From contig NZ_CP039393.1 of NCBI RefSeq assembly GCF_004803695.1, positions 620,001-684,000 of the forward strand: a DNA stretch of 64,000 nt. The letters run 5' to 3'. Below, piece after piece: positions 16,742-25,686 of the stretch; the stretch's first letter is position 1; each line of letters begins with the position of its first letter. The DNA is from Muribaculum gordoncarteri (GTDB lineage Bacteria > Bacteroidota > Bacteroidia > Bacteroidales > Muribaculaceae). The notes under the pieces were generated by a model. It saw nothing but the letters and a program-made list of their open reading frames with translations, did not search any database and was not told the origin of the DNA. The position numbers and the translations under genes are program-made.

Positions 16742-18286
16742 TTACTTGGCGAAGCTTACCGAACGAGTTTCGCGGATTACAGTTATCTTTACTTGGCCCG
16801 GATAGGTCATTTCGTCCTGAATGCGCTTAGCGATTTCAGCCGACAGCTTTTCGGTTTCGACATCGTCTATCTTGTCGGCTCCTACGATTACGCGGAGCTC
16901 GCGTCCGGCCTGTATAGCATAGGTCTTTATTACTCCGGGGTAGGAGAGTGCGAGCTGCTCAAGGTCGTTGAGGCGCTTGATGTAGGCTTCCACGATTTCG
17001 CGGCGAGCGCCGGGACGGGCGCCTGATATGGCGTCGCACACCTGTACGATGGGTGCAAGCAGTGTTGTCTGCTCGATTTCGTCATGATGGGCGCCTATGG
17101 CGTTGCATATTTCGGGCTTTTCCTTGTATTTCTCGGCGAGCTTCATACCCAGCAGTGCGTGGGGCAGTTCGGGCTCCTCGTCGGGCACTTTGCCTATGTC
17201 GTGCAACAGTCCGGCGCGACGGGCCTTCTTGGGGTTGAGGCCGAGTTCCGAAGCCATGATTGCACATAGGTTGGCTGTTTCGCGTGAGTGCTGGAGCAGG
17301 TTCTGTCCGTAGCTTGAGCGATATTTCATCTTTCCAACGAGGCGAATCAGGTCGGGGTGCAATCCGTGGATACCGAGGTCGATGGCGGTTCGCTTGCCGG
17401 TTTCCACGATTTCTTCTTCGATCTGCTTGCGCACCTTGGCCACCACTTCCTCGATGCGGGCGGGGTGGATGCGGCCGTCGGCCACGAGCTGATGCAGGGC
17501 GAGGCGGGCGATTTCGCGGCGCACGGGGTCAAATCCTGAAAGTACGATGGCCTCGGGGGTGTCGTCGACTATGATTTCAATGCCGGTAGCGGCTTCAAGT
17601 GCGCGTATGTTGCGGCCTTCGCGACCGATGATGCGACCTTTGATTTCGTCGGAGTCGATGTGGAACACGGTGACCGAGTTTTCGATAGCCGTTTCAGTGG
17701 CTACGCGCTGTATCGACTGCACTACGATGCGCTTGGCCTCCTTGTTGGCGGTGAGCTTGGCTTCATCCATGATGTCGTTGATGTAGCTGGCCGCTGCTGT
17801 CTTGGCTTCGTCACGCAGTGATTCGATTAATTTTTCCTTTGCTTCGTCGGCCGACAGTCCCGATATGTGTTCCAGGGTGTCCTGAGCGGTGCGGGTGAGC
17901 TTGTCGAGCTCGGTCTTCTGGCTTTCAAGCACTTGTGACTGTGCGTCAAGGTTTGCCTTTATTGCTTCGTTTTCGTTGCGACGGCGGGCTATGTCGCCTT
18001 GCTGCTGATTAAGCTGCAGTTCGCGCTGCTTGATTCGGGCTTCGGCCGCTTGTATCTTAGTCAAGCGCTGGTTGGCTTGCTTTTCGGCTTCGGCTTTTAT
18101 CTGTAGTTCTTCTTCGCGTGCTTCGAGCAGTTTCTTTTGCTTAATCATCTCCGATTCCTGTTGAGCCTCTTCGATTATTGTCTTGGCTTGGCTGCGTGCC
18201 GATGACTTCTGGATGGCCACTCCTATGGCCAGACCTATGACGGCCGCCGCTATGCCCACTAAGACGTATATTAATAATGATGTCAT
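16742..18286 (-). CDS. rny: Ribonuclease Y
   Basis: A membrane-anchored endoribonuclease for mRNA decay (514 residues). It has one N-terminal membrane helix, a long coiled coil (about 30-160), a KH domain ([15 protein letters not shown]) and a metal-dependent HD domain with [12 protein letters not shown]. It starts a minus-strand run of six tightly spaced genes ending with msrA. Confidence 0.96.
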   Translation of the reverse strand: MTSLLIYVLVGIAAAVIGLAIGVAIQKSSARSQAKTIIEEAQQESEMIKQKKLLEAREEELQIKAEAEKQANQRLTKIQAAEARIKQRELQLNQQQGDIARRRNENEAIKANLDAQSQVLESQKTELDKLTRTAQDTLEHISGLSADEAKEKLIESLRDEAKTAAASYINDIMDEAKLTANKEAKRIVVQSIQRVATETAIENSVTVFHIDSDEIKGRIIGREGRNIRALEAATGIEIIVDDTPEAIVLSGFDPVRREIARLALHQLVADGRIHPARIEEVVAKVRKQIEEEIVETGKRTAIDLGIHGLHPDLIRLVGKMKYRSSYGQNLLQHSRETANLCAIMASELGLNPKKARRAGLLHDIGKVPDEEPELPHALLGMKLAEKYKEKPEICNAIGAHHDEIEQTTLLAPIVQVCDAISGARPGARREIVEAYIKRLNDLEQLALSYPGVIKTYAIQAGRELRVIVGADKIDDVETEKLSAEIAKRIQDEMTYPGQVKITVIRETRSVSFAK

Positions 18287-18310
18287 AAAATGGTATATAA
18301 TAAATGGTTA

Positions 18311-18371
18311 AAAAAATTGCACCCTCAATTGTCGACATCCCCGATGGAATGCGGTGACAATTGTAAGTGCA
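18311..18371 (-). terminator. Long hairpin downstream of zapA, possible structured RNA
   Basis: On the minus strand, 18356-18371 pairs with 18318-18333 (13 of 16 positions). A smaller CATC/GATG hairpin sits in the loop, and a T-run of seven follows. This is at least a rho-independent terminator for the zapA pair. The gene neighbourhood (zapA) and the long bulged stem recall 6S RNA, but I cannot establish that. Confidence 0.5.
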
Positions 18372-18416
18372 GGTTAATACGCTCTAATACTGTGGGATAG
18401 AGCTGAGATAACTATA

Positions 18417-18710
18417 TCATTCGACCTTCAGAAGCATTTGGTCGAGTTCGTCCTCAAATTGTGTCAAAACCTCTTGGGTGGCCTGTGACTGTTGGCGTTG
18501 CTCAAGATACATTTTGGCAAACTGATAGGCCACCATGGCCAGAACTTCCTTTGAAGTCTTGTTTTTCTTGTAGGCTTCCATCCATTTGCTCCAGACGAGA
18601 TTCACGTTATACTCGGCTGAACGAACGATTTCTTCCTCCTGAAGCTTCACCGACATGGCCATCGGGTCGAGGTCGGCAAGGCGTATAGTTATATTCAGTT
18701 TATCTTTCAT
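18417..18710 (-). CDS. zapA: Cell division protein ZapA
   Basis: A 97-residue FtsZ-ring-associated protein. The beta-start (KLNITIRLADLDPMAMSV), the glutamate-rich linker (EEEIVRSAEYNVN) and the C-terminal coiled coil (AKMYLEQRQQSQATQEVLTQ) are as in ZapA. It starts 4 bases after the stop of a coiled-coil protein gene, so the two are co-translated. Confidence 0.9.
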   Translation of the reverse strand: MKDKLNITIRLADLDPMAMSVKLQEEEIVRSAEYNVNLVWSKWMEAYKKNKTSKEVLAMVAYQFAKMYLEQRQQSQATQEVLTQFEDELDQMLLKVE

Positions 18711-18714
18711 TGCA

Positions 18715-19017
18715 TCATTCGCTTAGTTCGGAGATGCATCTGTCGATTTCCCGCACTAACTCGGAAAGCCTGGCACGGCTCAGCTCAATGTCCTTGCGCG
18801 ATGGAATCGCGGTAGTGACAATGGTCAGATATTCGACTCTGCGGTTTAGCTCTTCTATCTCCTTGCGCATGTCGTAAACAGTCGTTTCCAACTCTTCTAT
18901 CCGTGCCTGTGCCTCATCTCTCTCTTTGAGAACTATAGAGTAGCGTTCTGTGAGCAATCGGGCTTTACGGCTTATGCGGTCAAGTGTTTGCTGCAGGTCG
19001 CTTGCCATTATTTCCAA
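18715..19017 (-). CDS. Small coiled-coil protein upstream of zapA
   Basis: A 100-residue protein, almost entirely heptad-like (ERDEAQARIEELETTVYDMR, IEELNRRVEYL). Given its place just before zapA, it may be a ZapB-like division factor, but this is inference; sequence alone shows only a coiled coil. Confidence 0.75.
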   Translation of the reverse strand: MEIMASDLQQTLDRISRKARLLTERYSIVLKERDEAQARIEELETTVYDMRKEIEELNRRVEYLTIVTTAIPSRKDIELSRARLSELVREIDRCISELSE

Positions 19018-19024
19018 GTTTTTA

Positions 19025-19056
19025 CAAAAGTACTAAAAAATATTGTTGTTCCACAA
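19025..19056 (-). promoter_or_regulatory. Promoter of the coiled-coil/zapA operon
   Basis: Minus-strand TTG (19054-19056) is followed after 21 bases by TACTTTTG (19025-19032). The start codon is 8 bases downstream of the -7 box. Confidence 0.55.
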
Positions 19057-19140
19057 TTTTGCTGAAAAAAATTGCGTAAAAAAGTTATCCCACGTTAACA
19101 AGTATTGGGGAGCGGGGTTAAATGTGACAATATGACCGTG

Positions 19141-20559
19141 CTAAAGTACGGGGCTTAACAGCCTTACGAGCGACTCCTTGACTTTTTGTGTAGCGGGGCG
19201 TTTGCGCCACTGGTTGGAACTTACCCTCATGCACTTCTTCTGGTCCTCCAGAAATATTTCGCGCATGCGGCTGTTGACGGCGTGGGAGTATATGAACACG
19301 TTGCTCTCGAAGTTGTATTCAAAGCTTCGGAAGTCAAAGTTGGTGGAGCCTACCGACACAAACTCGTCGTCGACGATCACCGTCTTGGCGTGCATCATGC
19401 TTGGCTCGTAGAGATAGACCTTTATGCCCGAGCGCAGGCACTCCTGGATGTAGGAGAATGAGGCGTAAGTGAGTATCGATGAGTCACTTCGGGCGGGGAT
19501 CATGAGCCGCACATCGACTTTTGACAAGGCCACTGTCTGCAATGTGCGCAGCAGGCTCTCGGTGGGCAGGAAGTAGGGCGTTTGGATGTAGACACACTGC
19601 TTCGCTCCCGCTATGGCTTTGTGAAACATCATTGCGATGTTGCTCCAATGGCTTGTGGGACCGCTCGTGAGCATCTGTATGCCCGATGTGAATCCCGGTG
19701 CATCGGGAATGTTGGTATCGGTGGTTTCTTCAAGCAGCGGCTGACCCATGAAGCTCCAGTCGACGGCAAATGAGTATTGGAGTGCGCCTACAGCCGGACC
19801 GGTTATGCGCAGATGTGTGTCGCGCCACGGCCCTTCGCCGGTGCCGTAGATGTAACGGTCGGCGATGTTCATGCCGCCTATGTAGCCTATGGTGCCGTCG
19901 ATTATCACTATCTTGCGGTGGTTGCGCCAGTTTATGCGTGTGGCGAAGTGGGGGAATGTCACGCGGAAAAACGGATAGACCATTACGCCCGCCTCGCGAA
20001 GCTGCTTGAAAAACTTGTTTTTGGTCTTTATGGAGCCTATGTGGTCATATATTATCCTCACCTTGACCCCTTCGCGCGCCTTGCGCATGAGCAGCTCGCC
20101 TATCCGGGTGCCTATGCGGTCGTCGTCGAAGATGTAGTACTGCAGGTGTATGTATTGCCGTGCGTTTTCGATGTCGGCCATGAGCGAGTCAAATTTCGCT
20201 TGGCCCGAGGTGAATATCTCCACTTTGTTACCTGGATAGTAAATGGCTCCCGACAGGGTCTGCGCCAGCTTGACCTGCTGTATGCTCTCGTCGCTGAAGG
20301 GTATAGTGTTGATGTCGATGCTGCGAAATGACTCGCGCTTGCGCAGTCGCCTGCGGTTGCGGCGTGTGATCATGCGCGTGTTCTTCAGGCTTCGGCCGAA
20401 AAATATGTAGAAGATGACGCCGAGCACCGGCACCATCAGCAGCACCGTTATCCACGCGAGCGACTTTACCGGATTGCGATTTTCCGATAGCACGACGGCT
20501 ACGAGGCTTATTATGGTGCCAACGTAGGCGGCGATTAGCAGTGCGTAATACCAGGCCAT
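19141..20559 (-). CDS. cls: Cardiolipin synthase
   Basis: A 472-residue phospholipase-D-superfamily membrane enzyme making cardiolipin from phosphatidylglycerol. Two N-terminal membrane helices precede two HKD motifs: NHRKIVIIDGTIGYIGGMN and MHAKTVIVDDEFVSVGSTN, each with H-x-K-x4-D. Domain order and length are normal for bacterial Cls. It stands alone on the minus strand. Confidence 0.94.
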   Translation of the reverse strand: MAWYYALLIAAYVGTIISLVAVVLSENRNPVKSLAWITVLLMVPVLGVIFYIFFGRSLKNTRMITRRNRRRLRKRESFRSIDINTIPFSDESIQQVKLAQTLSGAIYYPGNKVEIFTSGQAKFDSLMADIENARQYIHLQYYIFDDDRIGTRIGELLMRKAREGVKVRIIYDHIGSIKTKNKFFKQLREAGVMVYPFFRVTFPHFATRINWRNHRKIVIIDGTIGYIGGMNIADRYIYGTGEGPWRDTHLRITGPAVGALQYSFAVDWSFMGQPLLEETTDTNIPDAPGFTSGIQMLTSGPTSHWSNIAMMFHKAIAGAKQCVYIQTPYFLPTESLLRTLQTVALSKVDVRLMIPARSDSSILTYASFSYIQECLRSGIKVYLYEPSMMHAKTVIVDDEFVSVGSTNFDFRSFEYNFESNVFIYSHAVNSRMREIFLEDQKKCMRVSSNQWRKRPATQKVKESLVRLLSPVL

Positions 20560-20629
20560 TGATTTATTATGTGCATTAAATCATCCGCTAAGATAGTAAA
20601 AACTTGCTTAGATTGTTCAGCAGGGCGGT

Positions 20630-20670
20630 AAAAAAAATAGCGGAGATTGCAACATTGTGCAATCTCCGCT
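20630..20670 (-). terminator. Rho-independent terminator after rplI
   Basis: A perfect 13-bp stem (20639-20651 with 20658-20670) with a 6-base loop, followed on the minus strand by eight T residues (20630-20637). It ends the rpsF-rpsR-rplI operon. Confidence 0.9.
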
Positions 20671-20694
20671 GATGAGCGTTATGTCAAATTCCGA

Positions 20695-21138
20695 TTATTC
20701 GGCTACTACTTCAAAGGGAATCTCAACTGAAACTTCCTTGTGAAGCTTGATGGTAGCGTTGTATTTGCCAACTTCCTTTACATTCTCCTTGAGAACGATG
20801 AGCTTGCGGTCGATGTTGTGACCGAGCTTCTCTAGAGCCTCGGCGATCTGGAGAGCGTTGACTGAACCGAATATTGTGCCGGTTGCGCTTGTCTTTGCTC
20901 CGATGGTGAGGGCTACTCCTTCAAGTGAAGCTGCAACTGCCTCGGCGTCGGCCTTGATCTTGGCGAGCTTGTGGGCGCGCTGGCGCTGATCCTCGGCAAG
21001 AACCTTGAGGGCTGCGGGGGTTGCGATGACTGCCTTTCCCTGGGGGATAAGGTAGTTGCGGCCGTAACCGCTCTTTACTTCAACGACATCGTCCTTGTAT
21101 CCAAGGTTGTTAATGTCTTCTTTAAGTATAATTTTCAT
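20695..21138 (-). CDS. rplI: 50S ribosomal protein L9
   Basis: A 147-residue L9 with the diagnostic N-terminus MKIILKEDINNLGYKDDVVE and YLIPQGKAVIAT, a long connecting helix and the C-terminal rRNA-binding domain. It is last in the S6-S18-L9 operon. Confidence 0.98.
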   Translation of the reverse strand: MKIILKEDINNLGYKDDVVEVKSGYGRNYLIPQGKAVIATPAALKVLAEDQRQRAHKLAKIKADAEAVAASLEGVALTIGAKTSATGTIFGSVNALQIAEALEKLGHNIDRKLIVLKENVKEVGKYNATIKLHKEVSVEIPFEVVAE

Positions 21139-21166
21139 AATGTATTGTCTCCTTTAACGTTAAAGA

Positions 21167-21436
21167 TTATTTCATCAAGTCGGTTACATAGGGAAGCAAT
21201 GCCAAGTGACGGGCGCGCTTTACGGCCTGAGCCACGCGACGCTGAAACTTGAGCGAAGTGCCTGTGATGCGACGGGGAAGGAGCTTTCCTTGCTCGTTGA
21301 GGAACTTCTTGAGGAATTCGGGATCCTTGTAGTCGATATACTTGATGCCACTTCTCTTAAAGCGACAATATTTTTTCTTCTTAACGTCAACCGACAGAGG
21401 GGTGAGATAACGGATTTCTGATTGAGCTTGTGCCAT
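21167..21436 (-). CDS. rpsR: 30S ribosomal protein S18
   Basis: An 89-residue S18 with the typical core [20 protein letters not shown] and [13 protein letters not shown]. It is the partner of S6 on the 30S platform. It starts 3 bases after the rpsF stop. Confidence 0.97.
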   Translation of the reverse strand: MAQAQSEIRYLTPLSVDVKKKKYCRFKRSGIKYIDYKDPEFLKKFLNEQGKLLPRRITGTSLKFQRRVAQAVKRARHLALLPYVTDLMK

Positions 21437-21439
21437 GTC

Positions 21440-21805
21440 TTAGTTCTCCTTTACTTCTTGTGATGCATTATTTTTTGCTGCTCTCAGGCTGCGACGCTTG
21501 ATGGCGTACTCTTCAGCGTACTTGTCAAGACGGAATGTGAGGAAACGCAGAACGCGCTCGTCGCGACGGAATTGAGTTTCGAGCTTCTTGATTACTTCGG
21601 GATTTGCGTCAAATTCCAAAAGTGTGTAGAAGCCGGTCGACTTCTTCTGGATGGGATAGGCAAGCTTGCGCAGTCCCCAGTTCTCTTCGTTGACAATAGC
21701 TCCGGCGTTGTCGGTGATGACTGCCTTGAACTTGTCTACCGCTTCCTTCATCTGAGCATCAGACAAAACGGGAGTTAAAATGAAAACGGTTTCGTAATGG
21801 TTCAT
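21440..21805 (-). CDS. rpsF: 30S ribosomal protein S6
   Basis: A 121-residue S6 starting [18 protein letters not shown]. The ATG at 21803-21805 is chosen because the upstream extension is not S6-like and lies inside the leader after the promoter. It is first in the S6-S18-L9 operon. Confidence 0.97.
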   Translation of the reverse strand: MNHYETVFILTPVLSDAQMKEAVDKFKAVITDNAGAIVNEENWGLRKLAYPIQKKSTGFYTLLEFDANPEVIKKLETQFRRDERVLRFLTFRLDKYAEEYAIKRRSLRAAKNNASQEVKEN

Positions 21806-21846
21806 GTTAAACGTTAATTTAAAATGTTTTGTTAAAAAATCGAGTG

Positions 21847-21877
21847 CAAAGGTATTGATTTTTTTTGGATTGCGCAA
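21847..21877 (-). promoter_or_regulatory. Promoter of the rpsF operon
   Basis: Minus-strand TTG (21875-21877), 20 bases, then TACCTTTG (21847-21854): a textbook Bacteroidetes promoter. The leader to the ATG at 21805 is about 35 bases. Confidence 0.75.
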
Positions 21878-21911
21878 GTGAAGGGCTGATTTTTAAGCTA
21901 TAAAAATCAAG

Positions 21912-21943
21912 AAGGCCGTCGCTGTTGTTGATGCGACGGCCTT
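21912..21943 (-). terminator. Rho-independent terminator after rpsO
   Basis: An 11-bp perfect GC-rich stem (21912-21922 with 21933-21943), with a T-rich run on its minus-strand 3' side, 30 bases after the rpsO stop. Confidence 0.85.
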
Positions 21944-21973
21944 GCAATGTAATCTTTAAGTAGAGCGCAGGGC

Positions 21974-22249
21974 TTACTTGCGGATACCAAGCTCCTTCTG
22001 GGCGATGATTGCACGGTAGCGGTTGATGTCCTTTCTGATCAGGTAGTCGAGAAGACGACGACGCTTACCTACAAGTGCCTTAAGAGCGCGCGCAGTGGTA
22101 TAATCTTTGTGATTTGACTTAAGATGTTCAGTCAAATGAGCAATACGAACCGAGAATAATGCTATCTGAGCTTCAGGTGAGCCAGTATCAGTCTTGCCCT
22201 TACCGTATTTCTCAAAGATTTCTACTTTTTCTTCAGAATTTAAATGCAT
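21974..22249 (-). CDS. rpsO: 30S ribosomal protein S15
   Basis: A 91-residue S15 with the family motif GSPEAQIALFSVRIAHLTEH and GKRRRLLDYL. It binds 16S rRNA helices 20-22. A monocistronic unit with its own promoter and terminator. Confidence 0.97.
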   Translation of the reverse strand: MHLNSEEKVEIFEKYGKGKTDTGSPEAQIALFSVRIAHLTEHLKSNHKDYTTARALKALVGKRRRLLDYLIRKDINRYRAIIAQKELGIRK

Positions 22250-22301
22250 TCTTAAAGGAATTAATAGTTAATAATTATGATAGTGCTCGCAAATGAGCGC
22301 A

Positions 22302-22333
22302 CAAAGGTAGTGATTTATCCCGTTATGGCCAAA
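22302..22333 (-). promoter_or_regulatory. Promoter of rpsO
   Basis: Minus-strand TTTG (22330-22333), 20 bases, then TACCTTTG (22302-22309). It sits in the gap just after the rpoZ stop. Confidence 0.75.
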
Positions 22334-22336
22334 TCC

Positions 22337-22669
22337 TTAGTCGAGATTTTTGCCTTTTGCGGGGTTGCGATAATGAATTTTGCCTTCAAGATACTCCTGA
22401 GTGGCAATCAGTGTGGGCTTCGGGAGCTTCTCGTAGTAGCGTGAAATCTCGATTTGCTCACGGTTTTCCGAAATTTCTTCGAGGTTGTCGTTGAGCGATG
22501 CAAACTCCTGCAGCTTCTTTTCAAGGTCGTGCTTCATCTCGCCGGCAATCTGGTTGGCGCGTTTGGCGATGATGCACACGGTTTCGTAAATGTTACCGGT
22601 GTCCTCCGACATCTTAATAAGGTCACGAGTCGTGGTCGTGAGGGGTGCATTGGATTTCTTGTAGTCCAT
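22337..22669 (-). CDS. rpoZ: RNA polymerase omega subunit, Bacteroidetes type
   Basis: A 110-residue protein with NIYETVCIIAKRANQIAGEM, the conserved omega core in its Bacteroidetes form. It assists folding of the beta-prime subunit. It follows bamD by 25 bases and probably shares its transcript. Confidence 0.88.
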   Translation of the reverse strand: MDYKKSNAPLTTTTRDLIKMSEDTGNIYETVCIIAKRANQIAGEMKHDLEKKLQEFASLNDNLEEISENREQIEISRYYEKLPKPTLIATQEYLEGKIHYRNPAKGKNLD

Positions 22670-22694
22670 TATTAATAATGTATAGTTGTGAGAT

Positions 22695-23501
22695 TTATTC
22701 GTTTACGTATTTGCTGGCAATCTTCATTATATTGTCGGCCTCCTTGCGGTTTTCCGAGTCGGGATAGTTGTTGATGAACGAGTAGTATTCATCGACTACA
22801 TCGCGGAATCGGTCGGCTTTCTTCTCCTCGATACTTTGTGACGCTTCCTGATAGCGTGCTTTCAGTATGAGCATCTCAAGCTCCTCCTTGTACTTGGAGT
22901 AGGGATAGTTCTTTATGGCGTTGCGGGCCACAATCACGGCCGACTCGTAGTTGTTGCCGCCGTAATTGCCGAGATTGTAGTAGAGCTGTGCATTCTGCAG
23001 CTCCTTGAGGGTGAGCTTGTCCTGAAGCTCGAATATCGCGTTTTGTGCCACGGGCACTTTGTCGCTGCGCGGGTAGTAGTCGAGAAACGCCTGAAGCTCC
23101 TCGATGCCTTTTATGGTTTCGCTCTGGTCGAGCTGAGGTTCGGGCGAGTCGAGGTAGTAACCGTAGCCCGAGTAGAAGCGTGCAAGCTCGGCATATTTGC
23201 CTTTGGGGTAGCGGCTGTAGTAGGTGTGGAAATAGAGTCCCGAGTTGTAGTAGTCCTTGTTCTCGTAGTAGCTGAGGGCAAGTAGATAGAGCGATTCCTC
23301 GGCGTTTTTGGTGCCTTTGAGCTGCGTTACGATGTCGGTCAGCACGGTTGTCGCCTGGGTGTAACGCTTCTGCTCGAATGCACGGCGCGCGAAGTCGAGC
23401 TTCTCGTCGGGATTGGTGCTTTTTAATATTCGCTGGTACTCGCCGCATGATGTGAGGGCGAGCATTAGAACGGATAATGTTATATAAATGTATTTACGCA
23501 T
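22695..23501 (-). CDS. bamD: Outer-membrane assembly lipoprotein BamD
   Basis: A 268-residue TPR lipoprotein of the BAM complex. The signal sequence ends in the lipobox LTSC (Cys19), followed by EYQRILKS. TPR-like repeats follow (RRAFEQKRYTQATTVLTDIV; YPYSKYKEELEMLILKARY). The ATG at 23499-23501 is chosen because it opens directly with the signal peptide. Its upstream promoter region is the left partner of the IS target duplication. Confidence 0.93.
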   Translation of the reverse strand: MRKYIYITLSVLMLALTSCGEYQRILKSTNPDEKLDFARRAFEQKRYTQATTVLTDIVTQLKGTKNAEESLYLLALSYYENKDYYNSGLYFHTYYSRYPKGKYAELARFYSGYGYYLDSPEPQLDQSETIKGIEELQAFLDYYPRSDKVPVAQNAIFELQDKLTLKELQNAQLYYNLGNYGGNNYESAVIVARNAIKNYPYSKYKEELEMLILKARYQEASQSIEEKKADRFRDVVDEYYSFINNYPDSENRKEADNIMKIASKYVNE

Positions 23502-23525
23502 ATATGCAATCAAATATTCAAGCTG

Positions 23526-23533
23526 CAAAGTTA
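23526..23533 (-). promoter_or_regulatory. -7 box of bamD at the very edge of the IS target repeat
   Basis: TAACTTTG on the minus strand is immediately adjacent to the left end of the direct repeat (23534). The upstream part of this promoter, including any -33 element, therefore lies within the repeat copy. Confidence 0.55.
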
Positions 23534-23662
23534 AAAATAAATCGCGACAGGAGCAGAAAAATGTGCGCTTTTTTTGATGAAAAACGCTATTTGAGCTTTT
23601 TTAAGCTACAAAATTAATATAAATAGCCTCCCGTTTCGGCTTTTTTAGTTAAGTTTGCACTC
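23534..23662. repeat. 129-bp target-site duplication, left copy
   Basis: Identical base for base to 25687-25815. It begins AAAATAAATCGCGACAGG and ends GTTTGCACTC. It contains most of the original bamD/PASTA intergenic region, with a plus-strand TAAGTTTG -7 box at 23650-23657 that now points into the element. IS1634 is known for long, variable target duplications. Confidence 0.95.
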
Positions 23663-23708
23663 GGTAGTTTGACAGTTGCATTTTCATGAATCTTTTTTGC
23701 TGGCACGC

Positions 23709-23739
23709 TTGCACGTGTCAAATTTTATTACTATCTTTG
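23709..23739 (+). promoter_or_regulatory. Transposase promoter inside the IS
   Basis: TTG (23709-23711), 20 bases, then TATCTTTG (23732-23739). It is a host-type promoter, and its -7 box overlaps the inner inverted repeat, so transposase binding could repress it. Confidence 0.6.
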
Positions 23740-23776
23740 TAGCACCGTGTAGCAATCAACGGCAGGGCGGCATAAT

Positions 23777-25582
23777 ATGAAGCTGAAAATAACCAAGACA
23801 AAAAAGACTTCCATCCTTTATGTACAGAAGGCATACAGGGACAAGAACGGCAAAAGTACCTCAAGAATCCATGAGCGCCTTGGAACGCTTGAGGAAGTTC
23901 GTCAGAGATGCGGAGACAGAGATCCTGTTGAATGGGCCAGGGGATATATCGCCAGGCTTACGGCACAGGAGAAGGAGGGCCGGCAGGTGATAATATCACG
24001 TCTGTCGCCCACAAAGCTTATTGAAAAAGGCGAGGCTCAGAGTTGCGAGAGCGGATATCTGTTTCTTAAACGGCTGTACCATAAGGTCGGGATGGACAGG
24101 ATATGCGAGGCAATCTCACGTAAACATAAGTTCGACTTCGATTTCAACAAAGTTCTGGAGCTGATGGTCTACGAACGGCTTTTGAGACCGGCTTCAAAAC
24201 TAGGTAATTATCGCAGGAGCGGAAGCTATATCGAGCCTTTTGATATAGAAAAACAGCATATCTACAGGAGTCTGGATATCCTGGACAGACACGGTGAATA
24301 CATCCAGAAGAGACTTTTCCTTAATTCGTCAAAGGTTGTCGAACGGGATACGACCGTCATGTACTATGACTGCACCAACTATTTTTTCGAGAGAGAATCT
24401 GCCGATCCGGACTATGTGACAGACAAAAAAGGGAACGTTCATGAACGTATACGCAAGTACGGAGTCTCCAAGGAACATCGACCGAACCCCATCGTACAGA
24501 TGGGTATGTTCATCGACAACTCCGGCATGCCGGTTGCGATGTGCATCAATCCCGGCAATGCCAACGAACAGACTACCTTGATTCCAACTGAAAAGATTAT
24601 AGTTGAGAAGATGGGGGTCAGCAAGATTGTAGTCTGTACAGACGGAGGTCTCTCTTCTGAAGGCAACCGGTCATATAACTCCACAGCAGAAAGATCATTC
24701 ATAACGGTGCAGTCAATAAAGAAACTGGAGGATAATCTCAGGGACTGGTGTCTGGAACCGACAGGATGGAAACTTGTAAAGTCCGACACGGTACAAAAAG
24801 ACAAGCGGTACCGGGATGCAGACGAGGATGAACTGGAGTTTGACCTGACTGATGCCGATACTGCCCGTTATTACGGAGACCGCACTTTTTATCGCGAGCG
24901 TTGGATTGTCAATGAAAAGACAAAGTTCTCTCAAAGATTGATTGTGACATTTTCATACAAATACCGCGACTACCTCCGATTCCTGCGTCAACGCGAGATT
25001 GACAAGGCTGACAGCAATGCACGTGGAAACAGGACATTGACCAAATCTTATAAGAGCCCTGACAGGTTCCTTTCCGAGACCTACGCCACAGAAGACGGCG
25101 AGGTTGCGGTATTCAGAACCGTCTCCCTGAATCTTGACGCCATATCAGAAGAAGAAAAATATGACGGCTTCTATGCGATATGTACGGATCTGTCTGACAA
25201 TGTGACGAAAATCATCGAACTGAACCATAACCGCTGGGAGTCGGAGGATGCCTTCAGGGTCATCAAGACTGACTTCAAGGGTCGACCCGTCTTCGTCTGG
25301 ACGGCGGAACACATAAGGGCCCACTTCATTGTCTGCTTTATCACACTACTGCTCTTCAGAATAATGGAAAAGGAACTGAACTATAAATACACATCCTCCG
25401 CTATAATTGAGAAACTACGGTCAATGACTATGAACATAGTCAAGGGAGAAGGCTACAAGCCTAACTTCACACGGGATGATCTTACCGATGACCTACATGC
25501 CAAAGCCGGCTTCAGACTCGACACCGAGATTGTTACTCGTCAGAAAATCAAACAGATTATTGCTAATATTAAAAAAGGTTAA
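23777..25582 (+). CDS. IS1634-family transposase
   Basis: A 601-residue DDE transposase of the IS4 superfamily. Acidic residues: D198 in YYDCTNYFFE, D289 in VVCTDGGLSSEGN, and E490 in the NHNRWESEDAFRVIK block, followed by the FVWTAEHIRAHFIVCFITLL segment typical of IS1634 and IS1549-like enzymes. Full length, no frameshift, so probably active. Confidence 0.95.
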   Translation: MKLKITKTKKTSILYVQKAYRDKNGKSTSRIHERLGTLEEVRQRCGDRDPVEWARGYIARLTAQEKEGRQVIISRLSPTKLIEKGEAQSCESGYLFLKRLYHKVGMDRICEAISRKHKFDFDFNKVLELMVYERLLRPASKLGNYRRSGSYIEPFDIEKQHIYRSLDILDRHGEYIQKRLFLNSSKVVERDTTVMYYDCTNYFFERESADPDYVTDKKGNVHERIRKYGVSKEHRPNPIVQMGMFIDNSGMPVAMCINPGNANEQTTLIPTEKIIVEKMGVSKIVVCTDGGLSSEGNRSYNSTAERSFITVQSIKKLEDNLRDWCLEPTGWKLVKSDTVQKDKRYRDADEDELEFDLTDADTARYYGDRTFYRERWIVNEKTKFSQRLIVTFSYKYRDYLRFLRQREIDKADSNARGNRTLTKSYKSPDRFLSETYATEDGEVAVFRTVSLNLDAISEEEKYDGFYAICTDLSDNVTKIIELNHNRWESEDAFRVIKTDFKGRPVFVWTAEHIRAHFIVCFITLLLFRIMEKELNYKYTSSAIIEKLRSMTMNIVKGEGYKPNFTRDDLTDDLHAKAGFRLDTEIVTRQKIKQIIANIKKG

Positions 25583-25617
25583 ATATAGATAACCCCATTC
25601 CAGTGCTACATATATAG

Positions 25618-25657
25618 ACCCTTTTGCACATGGCTTCACGCCAATGTACAAAAGGGT
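25618..25657 (+). terminator. Terminator hairpin at the right end of the IS
   Basis: ACCCTTTTG (25618-25626) pairs with CAAAAGGGT (25649-25657), with a further ACAT/ATGT pairing inside after one mismatch. It follows the transposase stop and would insulate the PASTA gene from transposase read-through. Confidence 0.65.
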
Positions 25658-25686
25658 TTGCTCGTTTTTGGACTGTAAAAGATGGG

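Larger units (their letters stand above)
23663..25686 (+). mobile_element. IS1634-family insertion sequence, 2,024 bp
   Basis: The segment between the two identical 129-bp repeats. Ends are imperfect inverted repeats: TTTGACAGT at 23668-23676 against ACTGTAAAA at 25672-25680 (8 of 9). A second inverted pair lies inside, 23731-23747 against 25601-25617 (14 of 17), at nearly equal distance (68 and 69 bases) from each end. It carries one transposase gene, its own promoter and a terminator hairpin. The identical flanks suggest a recent insertion. Confidence 0.93.

Noticed and set aside
18311-18416. Firm call of 6S RNA
   Set aside because: The stem with T-run is explained by a terminator; the 6S consensus cannot be tested by eye.
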